This document shows, one piece after another, positions 43,363 to 53,479 of a stretch of DNA of 64,000 nt. The notes beneath the pieces were generated by a model. That model searched no databases, was not told where the DNA came from, and saw only the letters and a program-made list of their open reading frames with translations. Positions within the stretch are counted from its first letter, which is position 1. Every line of letters begins with the position of its first letter. Both the position numbers and the translations under genes were made by a program. Origin of the DNA: Phytophthora sp. 'mugwort' (Eukaryota > Oomycota > Peronosporomycetes > Peronosporales > Peronosporaceae); NCBI GenBank assembly GCA_033558025.1, contig JAUCEF010000005.1, forward strand, positions 4,216,001 to 4,280,000, given 5' to 3'.

Positions 43363-45095
43363 ATGTCAGCGCCACCTTCTGCGTACACGCCGCGCGACGA
43401 CGTGCCGCCACCGAGCGCCGAGGTCCTCGCAGCAGGTATCGTCGGGCCCTTGGACATCCCAATATCGTCGCCCATCCCGCTGCTGCGTATCAAGAAGCGG
43501 GAGTACCGACGATGTACAATCTACGCCGGCATGCGCCGCTGCCTCCTCAAGAACCGGAAGCACGAGGGCCGCGCGCCCTATATCCGACTTGGGATCAAGC
43601 GGCTGCGGAGGCTGAAGAGACTGCGCTCGAACTATGGACTGCCGGTCACGACGCTCACGGAGCAGGCGCAGGAACTGCAGAAGCTGGACGAAGACTTTCA
43701 TGTCAACACGAACCTCTGCATCGCGTGTCCGTGCAGATCCTGCACGTTCTTGAGGCGTTGGAGCTCCACATTACAGCCTTATCGCTGTACAGATAAATCG
43801 TGCAGGATCGTGTTCGAGTCGTTCACGGACTTGTATGAGCACCAGCTGGACGTGCACGGAGGCCTCGACCCGAGAGCCAACCGTGTGGTCAACGACACGT
43901 TCCATCAGCAACGAGGCAAGCTGGCCTTCCCGCCAGCGACAGTGTACGCGGCACAGCAGTATATGGTCCCCAGCCGTCCGCCCATACCGTGGGAGTCGAT
44001 GGAGGAACTGGACGAAGAGGCAAAGATCGTGCGCGACAAGTTGCGGGACTACAATATGTTTTGCTTTGAAACTCCGTATAAGCTGTTCGAAACGGGGTAC
44101 AAACTGGTGAAGAGGAATGGGTGGAAGGAGGTGCAACGGCAATATCAAATTGCTATGGAGCACTTTTACTCCGGGATGAAGTTCCCTGCCTCGAGTCGCG
44201 GATTCCATGACGGCTGCCCGTCGGTTGAACGAGGACGGAATTGGCTTGTAAGTGGTGGGATGGCATGTTTTGTGTGGGGTTATTTGGATGGGGTTCTAAC
44301 TCTTCGTTTGTTCCGCTGTTGCGATTGCAGACGTCTACAGACCGTGAAGACTCTCGGTTGCTTTATCCGTTTAGTCTTGGCGACAAGATGGACGGGGAGC
44401 CTGAATTTGTACTGATCGACACTAAAAGGGACCAGGAAATGCAGGAAATCGAGATAAGCGACAACTCTGATGACGAAGATTTGTCCACGAGTGGTAATAG
44501 TGACTGTGAAGAGAAAATCTTTAAGAAGGGTGACGACGTCGACATGACAGCACCCGATGACGATGACTTTAAACCAATGAAGGAGCAAAAGGTCTTCAGT
44601 GATGACGAGATCGAGCTGAAAACGTCTGGAGGGGATGAAGGCAAAACTACTAGCGAACGTAAAGTCTTCGATGCCGACAGCGACAGCGACGTAACTGTGA
44701 AGTCGGAAGCTGACAGCGATAGCGAGTTTCGGTTGGAAAAGTCGCGAACCGCCGACGCCAGTGATAGCGACAGCGGTGATGAAGTGGAGGTCGAGCTGAA
44801 TGTCTCTAGAAGCGATGCCGATGAAACTGCTCACGTCAGTGAAGGCAACAGCAGTAGCGAGGACGAAGTCGAGCTGAAAGACTTTAAAAGTGGTGATGAC
44901 GATACTGTCAGTGAGAGCGACACCAGCAGCGACGACGAAGTCGAGCTGAAGGTCTTTAAGAATGGTAACCCTGTCAGTGACACCAACAGCGAGTCCGTCC
45001 ACGCGTCCTTGGAAGACAGCAGCGACAGCGACGTCGAGTCCAAGTCACCCCAACACGAATCCAGCCAGTTCGTTAGCGAAAGCGAAAGCGACTAA
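43363..45095 (+). CDS. Zinc-finger protein with acidic repeat tail
   Basis: Two exons, join(43363..44247, 44331..45095), 549 aa from the ATG MSAPPSAY. An in-frame ATG at 43240 would add 41 residues and cannot be excluded. The N-terminal half is basic, with CIACPCRSC near residue 165, then a C2H2-like unit (YRCTDKSC...H...H), so zinc binding is likely. A helical DYNMFCFETPYKLFETGY region follows. The second exon is almost entirely acidic Ser/Asp/Glu repeats with recurring DEVELK-x-FK motifs; two copies are 72 nt apart at 44862 and 44934. Family not recognised. An acidic tail behind a basic zinc-binding head suggests a nuclear or nucleolar nucleic-acid or histone-binding protein, by analogy only. 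Confidence 0.75.
44580..45010 (+). repeat. Degenerate 24-residue acidic repeats inside the zinc-finger protein gene
   Basis: The sequence GACGAAGTCGAGCTGAA occurs at 44862 and 44934, exactly 72 nt apart, and looser relatives occur upstream near 44600 and 44780. Each encodes S-x-DEVELK-x-FK plus an acidic spacer. In-frame period, so length changes would not break the gene. Confidence 0.65.
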
Positions 45096-45235
45096 GAAGA
45101 CGACATAATATGTCAAATATTATTTAAGCAATTAGCATAGACGCTTCCTCTATTGTCCTCCAACGTCCACTCTCATATTTCGTGTACACCACATCAACTT
45201 CCCGTCACACGTCTCAGATTTTTATTAAAGTCAGG

Positions 45236-47872
45236 ATGCCCACCACCGATCAAGCTGCTGTGCTGCCTCTGGACGTCGAGTCTCGCGAGCGCATCCCGGG
45301 CAGTCCGTTGGTCCCTGGGGGCGTTGCATGGTCCGAAGATGGGCGACTCGCCGTCGCATCTGACTCAAGCGTGCTAGTCGCCACATTCCGAAGCCGTGAG
45401 CTCGAGATGTTCCAGCCTGAAGGTCCTGCTGTCTCCAAGGACTTTGTCTTCCTACCTGAACGCGTCGTGAACGAGCACGTCCCCGTTGCAATCCCTCCAG
45501 TCATTGAGTCACTCGATGCCGGGCTGCCACGAGCCAGCGCCACGTACTTCCTGCTTAACGAGAGCGACCGCCACCAGCACAACCCCAAGGAGCTGTCACT
45601 GTCCAAGAACACGGGCGCGGCCTTCATCGCTGCGATGTGGGGACCCAGGGGCTCGGCACCGAGCAGTTCCTGCGCCTTGTTGACACTCACCGCCTCGTCC
45701 AGACTGAGTCTGCACTTCCCACCAAGCTTCCACTTGAACTGGAAGGAGGTCGCCGTGTTCTCTGAAAACCTCTTCAAGTTCTTTGAGAGCGCCAACTTCC
45801 GTTTGGCGCCGTCACATGACGAACGGTTCAATGCACCGCCGCCGAGCGCGGCGATGGCAGCACCACGAGGAGATAAATCCGGCAAGAAGAACAAGAAGAG
45901 GAAGATGGATCCGGCCCAGGGACATCTCGCCATGAACTCTATCGCCGAGTACACCCACAGGTGTGCCATGATGTCGACTCTGACCATGGCCTGGTCACCG
46001 TTCATGGTCACGGCGGACAAGCAAAACATCACGTCGCTGATTGCCCTGTCAGGACGCAAAGTGAGTACCATCTGGGCGTATGCGTACCCGTCGTTCGTGG
46101 CGGGCCAGCAGCTTGAGCCTTTTCTTTCATCTACTCCTGTTGCCTGGATCGACACGGAAAAGTACGGATGGGTCTCTACCAGCACGTGGCAGCAGATGCA
46201 CCGACACGGGACGGCGTACGCCACGCGAGAGGACCTGGGCTTGGCGCTCGGAACTTCGGAGGGGAATGTGTTGATTGCCAGTGTGCCTGTGAGGACAAGT
46301 GCGCTGGCTGATTCGCCTCAGAAGTTGGTTCTGGATCGCGTTATTGTGGCGCCTCACGCTCAGCCGGTCTTTGGACTGTGCATGGGGAATCGATGGACAT
46401 ACTCGAACAGCACAACCAATGATCTGATTGTCGCGTCGGGCTCAACGATCTCAGTGTGGAATTTGAAGAAGAAGAAGCAAGCCCAACCGAATGCAAAGTG
46501 GAAGGCACACGACGGCAATGTGACTGGACTGGACACGAACTACTTTGGAGACACAGTGTTCTCAGCTGCGGTGGACGGAAGGATCAAAGGATGGGAGAAA
46601 GCAACGGGCAAGCTGCTGTACTCCAGTGACGCGACTCGAATGAATTCAGAGGACGAGAAATCAGAAGACGTAGCAACCGCTGCGTTAAACCCGAGCAAAT
46701 ACCCCGTGTTCGGCTTGGCGATGTCGCCCAGCTCGGCTCAGTTGGCGTGCGTGTTCATCATTCCTCCCGCTTCCCGACCCAATCGCAAGTCACAGGCCGA
46801 CGTGTCTTACAGTCGAGTCTCGAGCTCGCTCGAGTACATTCCGTCGCCGTGGGTGAAAAACGCGGATCAGTTAGTGGACGTTGTGTGCCGCATCTTGAAC
46901 GAGAGTCAGTCGGTGAGCAGTTTCATGGACGTGGTGTGGTTCTGCTATAACGACAACGCAGCAGTAATGTCGCTCAACGGATCCACGCACTTGGCAATTC
47001 CCAGCTTGTTGAACAAGATCAGGAACGCCAATGGTGAGCCAAGCGAGAGTGAAGTGCTCGCGCGTCAGCCGGTATATCTACATCTCTGTGAGGAGCTTGA
47101 GAAGCGGTACTACGAGGCTCCCGGCACAGCACAGGACGCCAGACCTCCGATTCCGCTGTACCTACAGGCATCATTATTGCTGCGTAGTGCGATCACACCG
47201 GCAGATCATCAGATAGCAGCTCAAAATACTGCGTTGGCTAAGATTCATCGCACATTGGGTGTATACTGGGCGAAGCGCTGCTTGACGGCGCTCGTGGCGG
47301 CATCAAAGAAGGATGAGAAATCCCTTTGCGACTATCTGGATCACTCTTTGTCTGAGAAGATGAGCGCATTGATGATGGCTGATTTTCTCAGTGTCCAGAG
47401 CCCGTGGACTCAACGTAGTGAAACACTCGTCACACATATTTATGAGCAGTTGGACACGCCAGAACACGTTGCTGCCTGGGCCGCGTACGTTAAGGCGAAA
47501 GCGAATGCTGAAGACCCAACTGAGGAAGAACGCGCTGCTGTAGTTGCGGGACATGTGCCGCCATCACGAGAAATGTGCTTCATCTGCGACAAGACAATTC
47601 CGTTTGGAGAACTGGACGTTGTGTGCGAGTCTGGGCATACGCTCGAAAGGTGCTTCCTCTCATTCCGCTGCATCTCTGCCATGGAAGTGTGGAAGTGTAT
47701 GGGCTGTGGGGCCTCGGCGTCTGAAATCGACCTGTCTAGTGGCACGTCGCCCTTTTATTTATTGGACTCGGAGGACCATGTTGACGTTGAAGAACTCGCC
47801 ACTCCGGCTGCTTCGAGAATGAAAATCATTTGCCGTCTTTGTGGCAGCTACTGCAGCTTCTCGAAGTATTGA
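45236..47872 (+). CDS. TFIIIC 90-kDa subunit-like protein (GTF3C4 family)
   Basis: Likely part of the RNA polymerase III factor that binds tRNA gene promoters. Single exon, 878 aa from the ATG at 45236. The N-terminus begins a WD-type beta-propeller (PGGVAWSEDGRLAVASD), as in the TFIIIC90 N-terminal domain. A second clear blade is at about residues 415-450 (AHDGNVTGLDTNYFGDTVFS). The C-terminus has a cysteine cluster typical of the family's zinc domain: CFICDKTIPFGELDVVCESGH, then WKCMGCG and CRLCGSYCSF. A Lys-rich patch (KKNKKRK) near residue 220 may be a nuclear signal. Human GTF3C4 has acetyltransferase activity, but no acetyl-CoA motif is evident here. Confidence 0.8.
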   Translation: MPTTDQAAVLPLDVESRERIPGSPLVPGGVAWSEDGRLAVASDSSVLVATFRSRELEMFQPEGPAVSKDFVFLPERVVNEHVPVAIPPVIESLDAGLPRASATYFLLNESDRHQHNPKELSLSKNTGAAFIAAMWGPRGSAPSSSCALLTLTASSRLSLHFPPSFHLNWKEVAVFSENLFKFFESANFRLAPSHDERFNAPPPSAAMAAPRGDKSGKKNKKRKMDPAQGHLAMNSIAEYTHRCAMMSTLTMAWSPFMVTADKQNITSLIALSGRKVSTIWAYAYPSFVAGQQLEPFLSSTPVAWIDTEKYGWVSTSTWQQMHRHGTAYATREDLGLALGTSEGNVLIASVPVRTSALADSPQKLVLDRVIVAPHAQPVFGLCMGNRWTYSNSTTNDLIVASGSTISVWNLKKKKQAQPNAKWKAHDGNVTGLDTNYFGDTVFSAAVDGRIKGWEKATGKLLYSSDATRMNSEDEKSEDVATAALNPSKYPVFGLAMSPSSAQLACVFIIPPASRPNRKSQADVSYSRVSSSLEYIPSPWVKNADQLVDVVCRILNESQSVSSFMDVVWFCYNDNAAVMSLNGSTHLAIPSLLNKIRNANGEPSESEVLARQPVYLHLCEELEKRYYEAPGTAQDARPPIPLYLQASLLLRSAITPADHQIAAQNTALAKIHRTLGVYWAKRCLTALVAASKKDEKSLCDYLDHSLSEKMSALMMADFLSVQSPWTQRSETLVTHIYEQLDTPEHVAAWAAYVKAKANAEDPTEEERAAVVAGHVPPSREMCFICDKTIPFGELDVVCESGHTLERCFLSFRCISAMEVWKCMGCGASASEIDLSSGTSPFYLLDSEDHVDVEELATPAASRMKIICRLCGSYCSFSKY

Positions 47873-48060
47873 CGAAAGGTACGTTTAGAGACGTGGTCTG
47901 CTAGGTTAAATGTTTCTATCGAGATGACAATATTTTCTAAAAACTTAGCGGGTATGTCATTCGTAAGTGTCGGTTGTGTACGGGAATTGGCTTACCCGTT
48001 GTCTTAAGTCCTCCGGTGCTACCGCAAAAGGCCAATTTACGAGCACTTTTCCGTCTTACT

Positions 48061-48675
48061 TCAGCCAAAGTTCTGTGTCCAGTAACGTCGATACGTGGAG
48101 TTCTCGTTGTAGGCATAGCCGCAGCCAAACATGGTGAACTTTTTGCGTAATATGTTGGCACGGTGGCGTTTCGAGTTCATTCGCACCGTCATAACCTCGT
48201 CGACGCTCGTGTGGCCAGCCGCCACGTTCTCCCCAGCAGCAGTGCGGTCATAACCAGCAGCTCGGATCCGCTGCGACATGGTCGACCTGTCCGAGCCCGT
48301 TTGGCTCATGGAATTGTTCTGGGCCATGTCGTTCAAGTGGCCCTGGGCAGCGAGCTGCAGCTTCCGTGTTCATACACAACGGGGCCAGCCCGTTGGCGAC
48401 GCGTTCCCGGTTCACGGCATTGAGCATTTCAGTCTGGAATCCGTTGGGCGGGTGCGCCGCCTGCAGATGTCGAGGAGTCGTCACGCTCGACGCGTCCGAG
48501 GTCTTTCGAAGATGCCGTCACCGAGGATCGGAGATGGCGTCTCGAGGTCCTCAAAAATGGCATCGCTGATGATCGGCGTCGGGATGTTAACGGTCGTAAC
48601 CACGTTAAACTCGGATGCTGTCAAGTAGCCGAGCAGCGCCACAAACAAAACGAGTAGAAGCGCAAAAGTTGACAT
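48061..48675 (-). pseudogene. Secreted CAP/PR-1-like protein, frameshifted copy
   Basis: CAP proteins are small secreted proteins that bind sterols or lipids in some relatives. Starting at the ATG at 48673-48675, a signal peptide (STFALLLVLFVALLGYL) is followed by a 35-residue linker that runs into a stop at 48481. The CAP domain itself is in two other frames: the first helix (GFQTEMLNAVNRER) in one, and the rest, including AENVA-like GENVAAG, KRHRANIL and YRRYWTQNFG, in another. Breaks fall near 48505 and 48370. The domain also ends early, before the Cys-containing tail of the intact copies. The first His of the cavity tetrad is preserved, but GHR has become KRHR. The two intact paralogs at 54.7 and 55.7 kb show the expected order. 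Confidence 0.82.
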
Positions 48676-49338
48676 GAGCTCGGAAACGATGGAAAAGTAG
48701 AATGATGCAGGGCCTGAGCGAGCTCATTGGGACGTCATAACAAGGCGGTCTCATTGATTTGACCTTGATGAAAGAGATACACGCAGTAGAATTGCAAAGC
48801 TTGGCGAGCGTGATTGGGGAATGCCATTGGAACGGCGGGTATTTGAATCGTGCGATCGTTGCATGGTATCAAGCAATGCCACCGTTGGTGGGTTGTCCTG
48901 AACTTTACCAAGGCTGAGGTGAGAGTGTTGGGGTGCCATGATCTTTTGATTGCTTGTCTCCTTCCACAGTGTATTGTACAGAAGAGGTTAATGCCGACGC
49001 TCGAAGATACTCAGTGGTACATGTATATTTCAAATGATCTCTGGGGGCCTACATTGTATCTCTGCCACGCAAATGACAGAAATCTCCCAGTACAGTATGC
49101 ATTATAAACGCCGCTCTACCGCGGTGTTTTGTAGGCTTCCTTTGTATTACAGTTCTGGAACACTTAACAACAAAATGTTCCGCTCGTCCCCCCCCCCCCA
49201 AGGCTGACTGCTGATGGCGAAGACCCTCTTATCCCACACGGACAGGACTCTCTCCCCCCTTAGTTGAAAGTGTTAAACGACAATCTCCACATCTGAACAA
49301 GCGAGCTTTGCGGTTAATAAGACGACACATAACAGGAT
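48676..49338. other. Divergent intergenic region
   Basis: 663 bp between the CAP pseudogene and the polycystin-like gene. Apart from the initiator-like site, a run of C residues near 49191 and AT-rich stretches, I see no gene. Confidence 0.5.
48693..48705 (-). promoter_or_regulatory. Initiator-like element of the CAP pseudogene
   Basis: Minus-strand TCATTCTACTTTT, one mismatch from the oomycete initiator core TCAYTYYNCAWTT, ends 18 bp before the ATG. Confidence 0.45.
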
Positions 49339-51471
49339 ATGCATTTACCAGTGCTCTCGCCTGATCCTTACGACAGTACGCGGTTTAACGGCGACTACCA
49401 TGCCAATGGCATTGAGAGCCCCCAACTTTGTGCAGGCCAAGAACTTTCCGTCCGGTCCGCTCTCAACAAGCTTTGGCGCGATGAAAAGCATGCGACAGAT
49501 ATGAAGGAAATCCTCGTGGCCATCACATCGCTCTGCATCTTCGTCGCGGCGATGTTCCTGCACATTCCGACCACCAACATGTACTACCAGAGCCGTGGCA
49601 TGTCCCCAGACTCAGGGAGGTCCACCATCACAGACGATGGCCTTCCACTCAAGTTCATGGAGCTCGAGACTGTGGCCGACATCTTCGACTGGCTCAATGA
49701 CTCGTTCGTCCCGCAAGTTTTCGTGGCCAAGGACGACACTAGGAAAACGCTTCAAGACGATGAATGGGGTCGCATTGGGTCGCTCAACAAAGTGCTAGGC
49801 GCGGTGAGCTTCCAGGTGACGCACATGGAGTCGGCCACTTGCAACGTGCCCGATTTTCTCGAAAGGTTATATCCGAGTTGCTATGACGAGGCTATGACGC
49901 AAACCGAGGAATTTCTCATACCATTTGACACAAACGCAACGGAAGCAAGCGCCATCTTGGTCCAGAAGAAGGCGAATGGACATTGGCTCAACTTAGCGAC
50001 GCAGCAGTTGCTGATCACGATCCTCACCATCAACGGCGAGCTGCCCGGATATGCGGTCACAAAGTTACGTGTGATTTTCAACCCCGGGGGCTTCCTCGAG
50101 CCTAGCTCTTCGACAACGTCAACTCTGCTGGACCAGTTCCCGCACGCAACTACCATTGCGATCGATATTCTCGTGCTTCTATGGTTCTTCCCCTGGACGT
50201 TGATAGCAGCCTTGATCTCGATGATAATTCGACACAGAAATATGAGGCGAGAACCATCCAGTCGCCATCTTCACGAGCTGCTCAAGCACGCCGGAATAGC
50301 AATTAGCTGCTGGGCATTTCCCGACGGATGGTTTGCCATCGATGCATTGAGAGGCCCCATTGTGTACGCTTACTACATGACTGTAGTCATCACGCACGCT
50401 GCTATGACCAACTCGGTCTTCCGTAGTCGACTATCAGCCTTATCGGATACCGGTCAGAGTGAAGACGACGTCAAGGCGACACTTTCATCAGTCACGAAAT
50501 CATTTGAGCATATTGTGAATCTCACTGTGCTTCTCCGTTTGCTCGCTACGGCTGCAGTGTTTGTATTGGGGCTACGCGTCCTCAATACTTTCCGGAATCA
50601 CGTTGGCTTGAGCATCCTAACACGTACAATCGCAAGTGCCGTACGCTCATTCCGGACCTTCTCGGTCATTTTCGCCGTGATTTTCCTAGCCTTCGCTTCC
50701 ACTGGCTCAGTACTCTTTGGCAATAGCGTCGACGAGTTCTCGTCGCTACTCCACTCCACCAAGACGTGCGTCAATATGCTCTTCAACAATTTCGACGTCA
50801 AAACCATCGCTCATATCGACTATTCCGTCGCGTATTACTGGAGCTACATGTCTTTGATGACTTTTGTGCTCTTGAATATTGTGCTGGCCATTGTGGTGGA
50901 CGCGTACAAGGAGGAAAAAGACAAGAAAGATAAAACCAAGTGCTGGGTCTTTCGTCGGGTGCTCACCCACGTCGTTCGCTACTGGCTCGCACCCGTCGTT
51001 CACGTCCTAGCCGTTTGCTTTTGCCGGGCTCCGAGTCGACGCTATTCCGTCGTGTTTTGGGGCAGAATCCGCTCTCGTGTGTTGCAACAAGCACTAAGAG
51101 ATCGACTCGGAGTCATGCCTTTAGAGTGGACAATGCACACAAAACTCACAGCGAGAGTCCTCAAGACGCTGTTCCCTGACGCCACAATGCAAGAGTGTGA
51201 GGCGACGATTCAGCATCTCACGACCAAGTACATCAACCACGACTGCTGCCCGTCCTCAGAAGAAACGGAAGTGGCTGACGGGGTCAGTCAACGCAGCACC
51301 ACGTTGCTACCGAGCAGTACACTCAAGTCATCAACAGAAACGAAGCGATACGACCGTCCTGGCAATACTGATGCAGAGAATCTGGACTGGAAACACGTTT
51401 CTGCTCGTCTCGATTTGCTTGAACACAAGTTAGATTTTCTAATCGAGAAACTCACCTTGAAAACGTTGTAA
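49339..51471 (+). CDS. Polycystin-2-like cation channel (PKD/TRPP family)
   Basis: Non-selective cation channel, often ciliary or in the ER. Single exon, 710 aa, starting at the ATG at 49339. A first membrane segment (ILVAITSLCIFVAAMFL, about residue 55) is followed by a large extracellular loop with paired cysteines and an LPGYAVTKLRVIFNPGG stretch, matching the polycystin/TOP domain. Five further hydrophobic segments follow from about residue 275. The pore region includes FGNSVDEFSSLLHSTKTCVN and MLFNNFD, the place of the family's selectivity filter, then the last segment MTFVLLNIVLAIVVDAY. The C-terminal tail is basic, with a short coiled coil at the end (LDLLEHKLDFLIEKL) but no visible EF-hand. 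PKD2 proteins act in flagella of algae and animals, so a zoospore role is plausible. Confidence 0.88.
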   Translation: MHLPVLSPDPYDSTRFNGDYHANGIESPQLCAGQELSVRSALNKLWRDEKHATDMKEILVAITSLCIFVAAMFLHIPTTNMYYQSRGMSPDSGRSTITDDGLPLKFMELETVADIFDWLNDSFVPQVFVAKDDTRKTLQDDEWGRIGSLNKVLGAVSFQVTHMESATCNVPDFLERLYPSCYDEAMTQTEEFLIPFDTNATEASAILVQKKANGHWLNLATQQLLITILTINGELPGYAVTKLRVIFNPGGFLEPSSSTTSTLLDQFPHATTIAIDILVLLWFFPWTLIAALISMIIRHRNMRREPSSRHLHELLKHAGIAISCWAFPDGWFAIDALRGPIVYAYYMTVVITHAAMTNSVFRSRLSALSDTGQSEDDVKATLSSVTKSFEHIVNLTVLLRLLATAAVFVLGLRVLNTFRNHVGLSILTRTIASAVRSFRTFSVIFAVIFLAFASTGSVLFGNSVDEFSSLLHSTKTCVNMLFNNFDVKTIAHIDYSVAYYWSYMSLMTFVLLNIVLAIVVDAYKEEKDKKDKTKCWVFRRVLTHVVRYWLAPVVHVLAVCFCRAPSRRYSVVFWGRIRSRVLQQALRDRLGVMPLEWTMHTKLTARVLKTLFPDATMQECEATIQHLTTKYINHDCCPSSEETEVADGVSQRSTTLLPSSTLKSSTETKRYDRPGNTDAENLDWKHVSARLDLLEHKLDFLIEKLTLKTL

Positions 51472-51498
51472 GAGGGATGAAATGTGGCCACGGGTGAC

Positions 51499-53361
51499 CT
51501 ACTCTTGGCGAAACACCACGCCTATTTCCAGTTCAAACTTGTCATTTCTCTTTGTTGTCTGGATCAACAGTGGCGCAGCCTGGTAGTCCCATACGAAAAT
51601 GCGCTTGTTGCCTTTGCCGGTGTAGTAGTTCAACGGAGCCGACAGATCGCCATAGGTCATAATGAGGCTTTCGTCTTCTTCATGCACTTTGAGCGAGGCA
51701 AAGTAGCCTGTCGAGGATTGCGCAATGTACTTCCCGAGCATTTTCGACCTAGCAAACGAGCTAAGAGGACGAGACAGTCGGTTCTTCCAGAAGCGCAGTC
51801 CACACGCTGGTATGCCCTCCATGATCGATATGAGCGTGTCATTCTTGCGCCACTCACGATATGAAAAGTCCAAATAGCCTTCGGTACATCTAAGAACACA
51901 CCCATCACATATGAACCGATGTGGTCAAGCGGATATGAGAGATGTCCGCCCGCTGTTTGCGTGTTGCTCATAAACATCACGCAAAGCTGCGCGTCAGGAG
52001 CGATCCCCGTTCGCGTTACGTACACTGCCGTGTCGCCACTCTTGTCGACGTACGCGTGACCCCATTGGCCGACCCCAACATAGTCGAAGCCATATCCCGA
52101 AGCGAGAGTGTTCCCATCAGGGGAATATTGGTGTCCTTCCACCAAGAACTCGTCCATGAACGCCTTGTTGACGGCGTATTTGCCCGTAATCATGTTCGTC
52201 ACCGTCGCATGATCTTTCAAAATGGTGACACCGTCTACAGTCCCTTTGTTCAAGATCAGCCGAAGCAGCGCGGTCAGGTCGTCCGAGCTCGAAAGCCTAG
52301 ACCCGGATGCAATCTTGCGACCTTGACCATGGCCGGCGAGCTGCGCTTCCGGGTCCTTTACGAGATCATAAGGTCCTAAGCGATCTCCGCCGCACTCAAA
52401 GTGTCCGTAGCTAGTGTCATTGTCTCCTTCCGAGTCGAAAGCTGAGGGAAACGTGCGCGTCATCCCTAAAGGTTCCCAGATTCTCTCATTCACGAATACG
52501 TCCCATGATTTCCCCGTGACGCTTGCAATGACCTGCCCGAGGATGGCAACGTTCGAGTTTGCATAGTCATGACCACTGCGGAGACTATGCGCCGGCTCGA
52601 TGAATGCAAGTCCTGCCACCAAATCTTCATCCGTCTGATAGACTCCAAAAAAGCGGCCAATGCCTGGAAGATCGTTTAGCCCAGAATTCATAGCACACAT
52701 GTCCCCAATTGTAGCATACTTCTCGGCGTACTTATCGTGAAGCCGGAATGACAGAAAATGTTTCTTCACTGGGTCTTCCCATGACAGTTTTCCCTCTTCA
52801 ACCTGCAGGCATTTGCATCATGGTTAGATGGACCCAAGCGACTATATATTACCGGTAGCTAGCTAACTCACAAGGATAGCGATGGCGAAACTGATGAAGG
52901 TCTTCGATACTGACCCAATCTGGAATAACGTCGAGCTTGTGACGTAGCTGCTTGGGTCGTCAAACTACATCAAACATACAACCCGAATAAGATATCAGCT
53001 TTAAATAACATAGCAAAATAATAGGGAGCTCGCTCACCTTGCGAAGTCCATAGCCTTTGCTCAGTAGCACCCAGTCCTGGTATACAATGGCTGCGCTCAT
53101 GCCGACTCCTCGCTGCTCTGGGATCGCCAACTCCCGGTCCAGGAACTCGTTGGCCTCGTCGATCTTTCCTGCAGCGAGCGTCCAGCCTCGGGAACCGGCC
53201 TCCCCGTGTATAACGAGCGATCTGGACCTTCAGAGACTCCTCACACAGAACATCCGCGCGCGGTACCCTGCACGCCACTCGTCAAGGACGCTAGGCGACA
53301 GCGCAGCGTTGCCTGCCAGATTGGCGGCTAGCAACAGACCTGTAAGACGCAGTGATACCAT
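51499..53361 (-). pseudogene. Secreted beta-lactamase-like serine hydrolase (family S12), broken
   Basis: S12 enzymes cut peptides or esters with a Ser-x-x-Lys nucleophile. From the ATG at 53359-53361, a signal peptide (RLTGLLLAANLAGNAAL) leads into a frame that stops near 53260; the following exon piece continues in other frames to a GT donor near 53040. The next exon, 52872-52964, is clean and carries SVSK (the SxxK motif). A GTGAGT intron leads to the main exon from 52802, with DYANSN (the YxN motif) and EPLGMTRTF. That frame breaks again near 51885, where a one-base slip leads to the C-terminal frame ending at 51499. At least three breaks, so not expected to work. The third catalytic motif is not clear. 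Confidence 0.78.
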
Positions 53362-53479
53362 ACGATCTTCGAATGGCAGGATTTTTGAGTTAAGCAATGA
53401 TATTATTCCCTCATTTCATTATCAGATCGACGCATCATAACGTCGTGTACTGTGTAATACTACGGTGTAGTGAGTGAGC

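Noticed and set aside
44280..45002. Minus-strand open frame opposite the acidic repeat tail
   Set aside because: Repeated GAC/GAA codons read backwards give long open frames automatically; no start context or homology.
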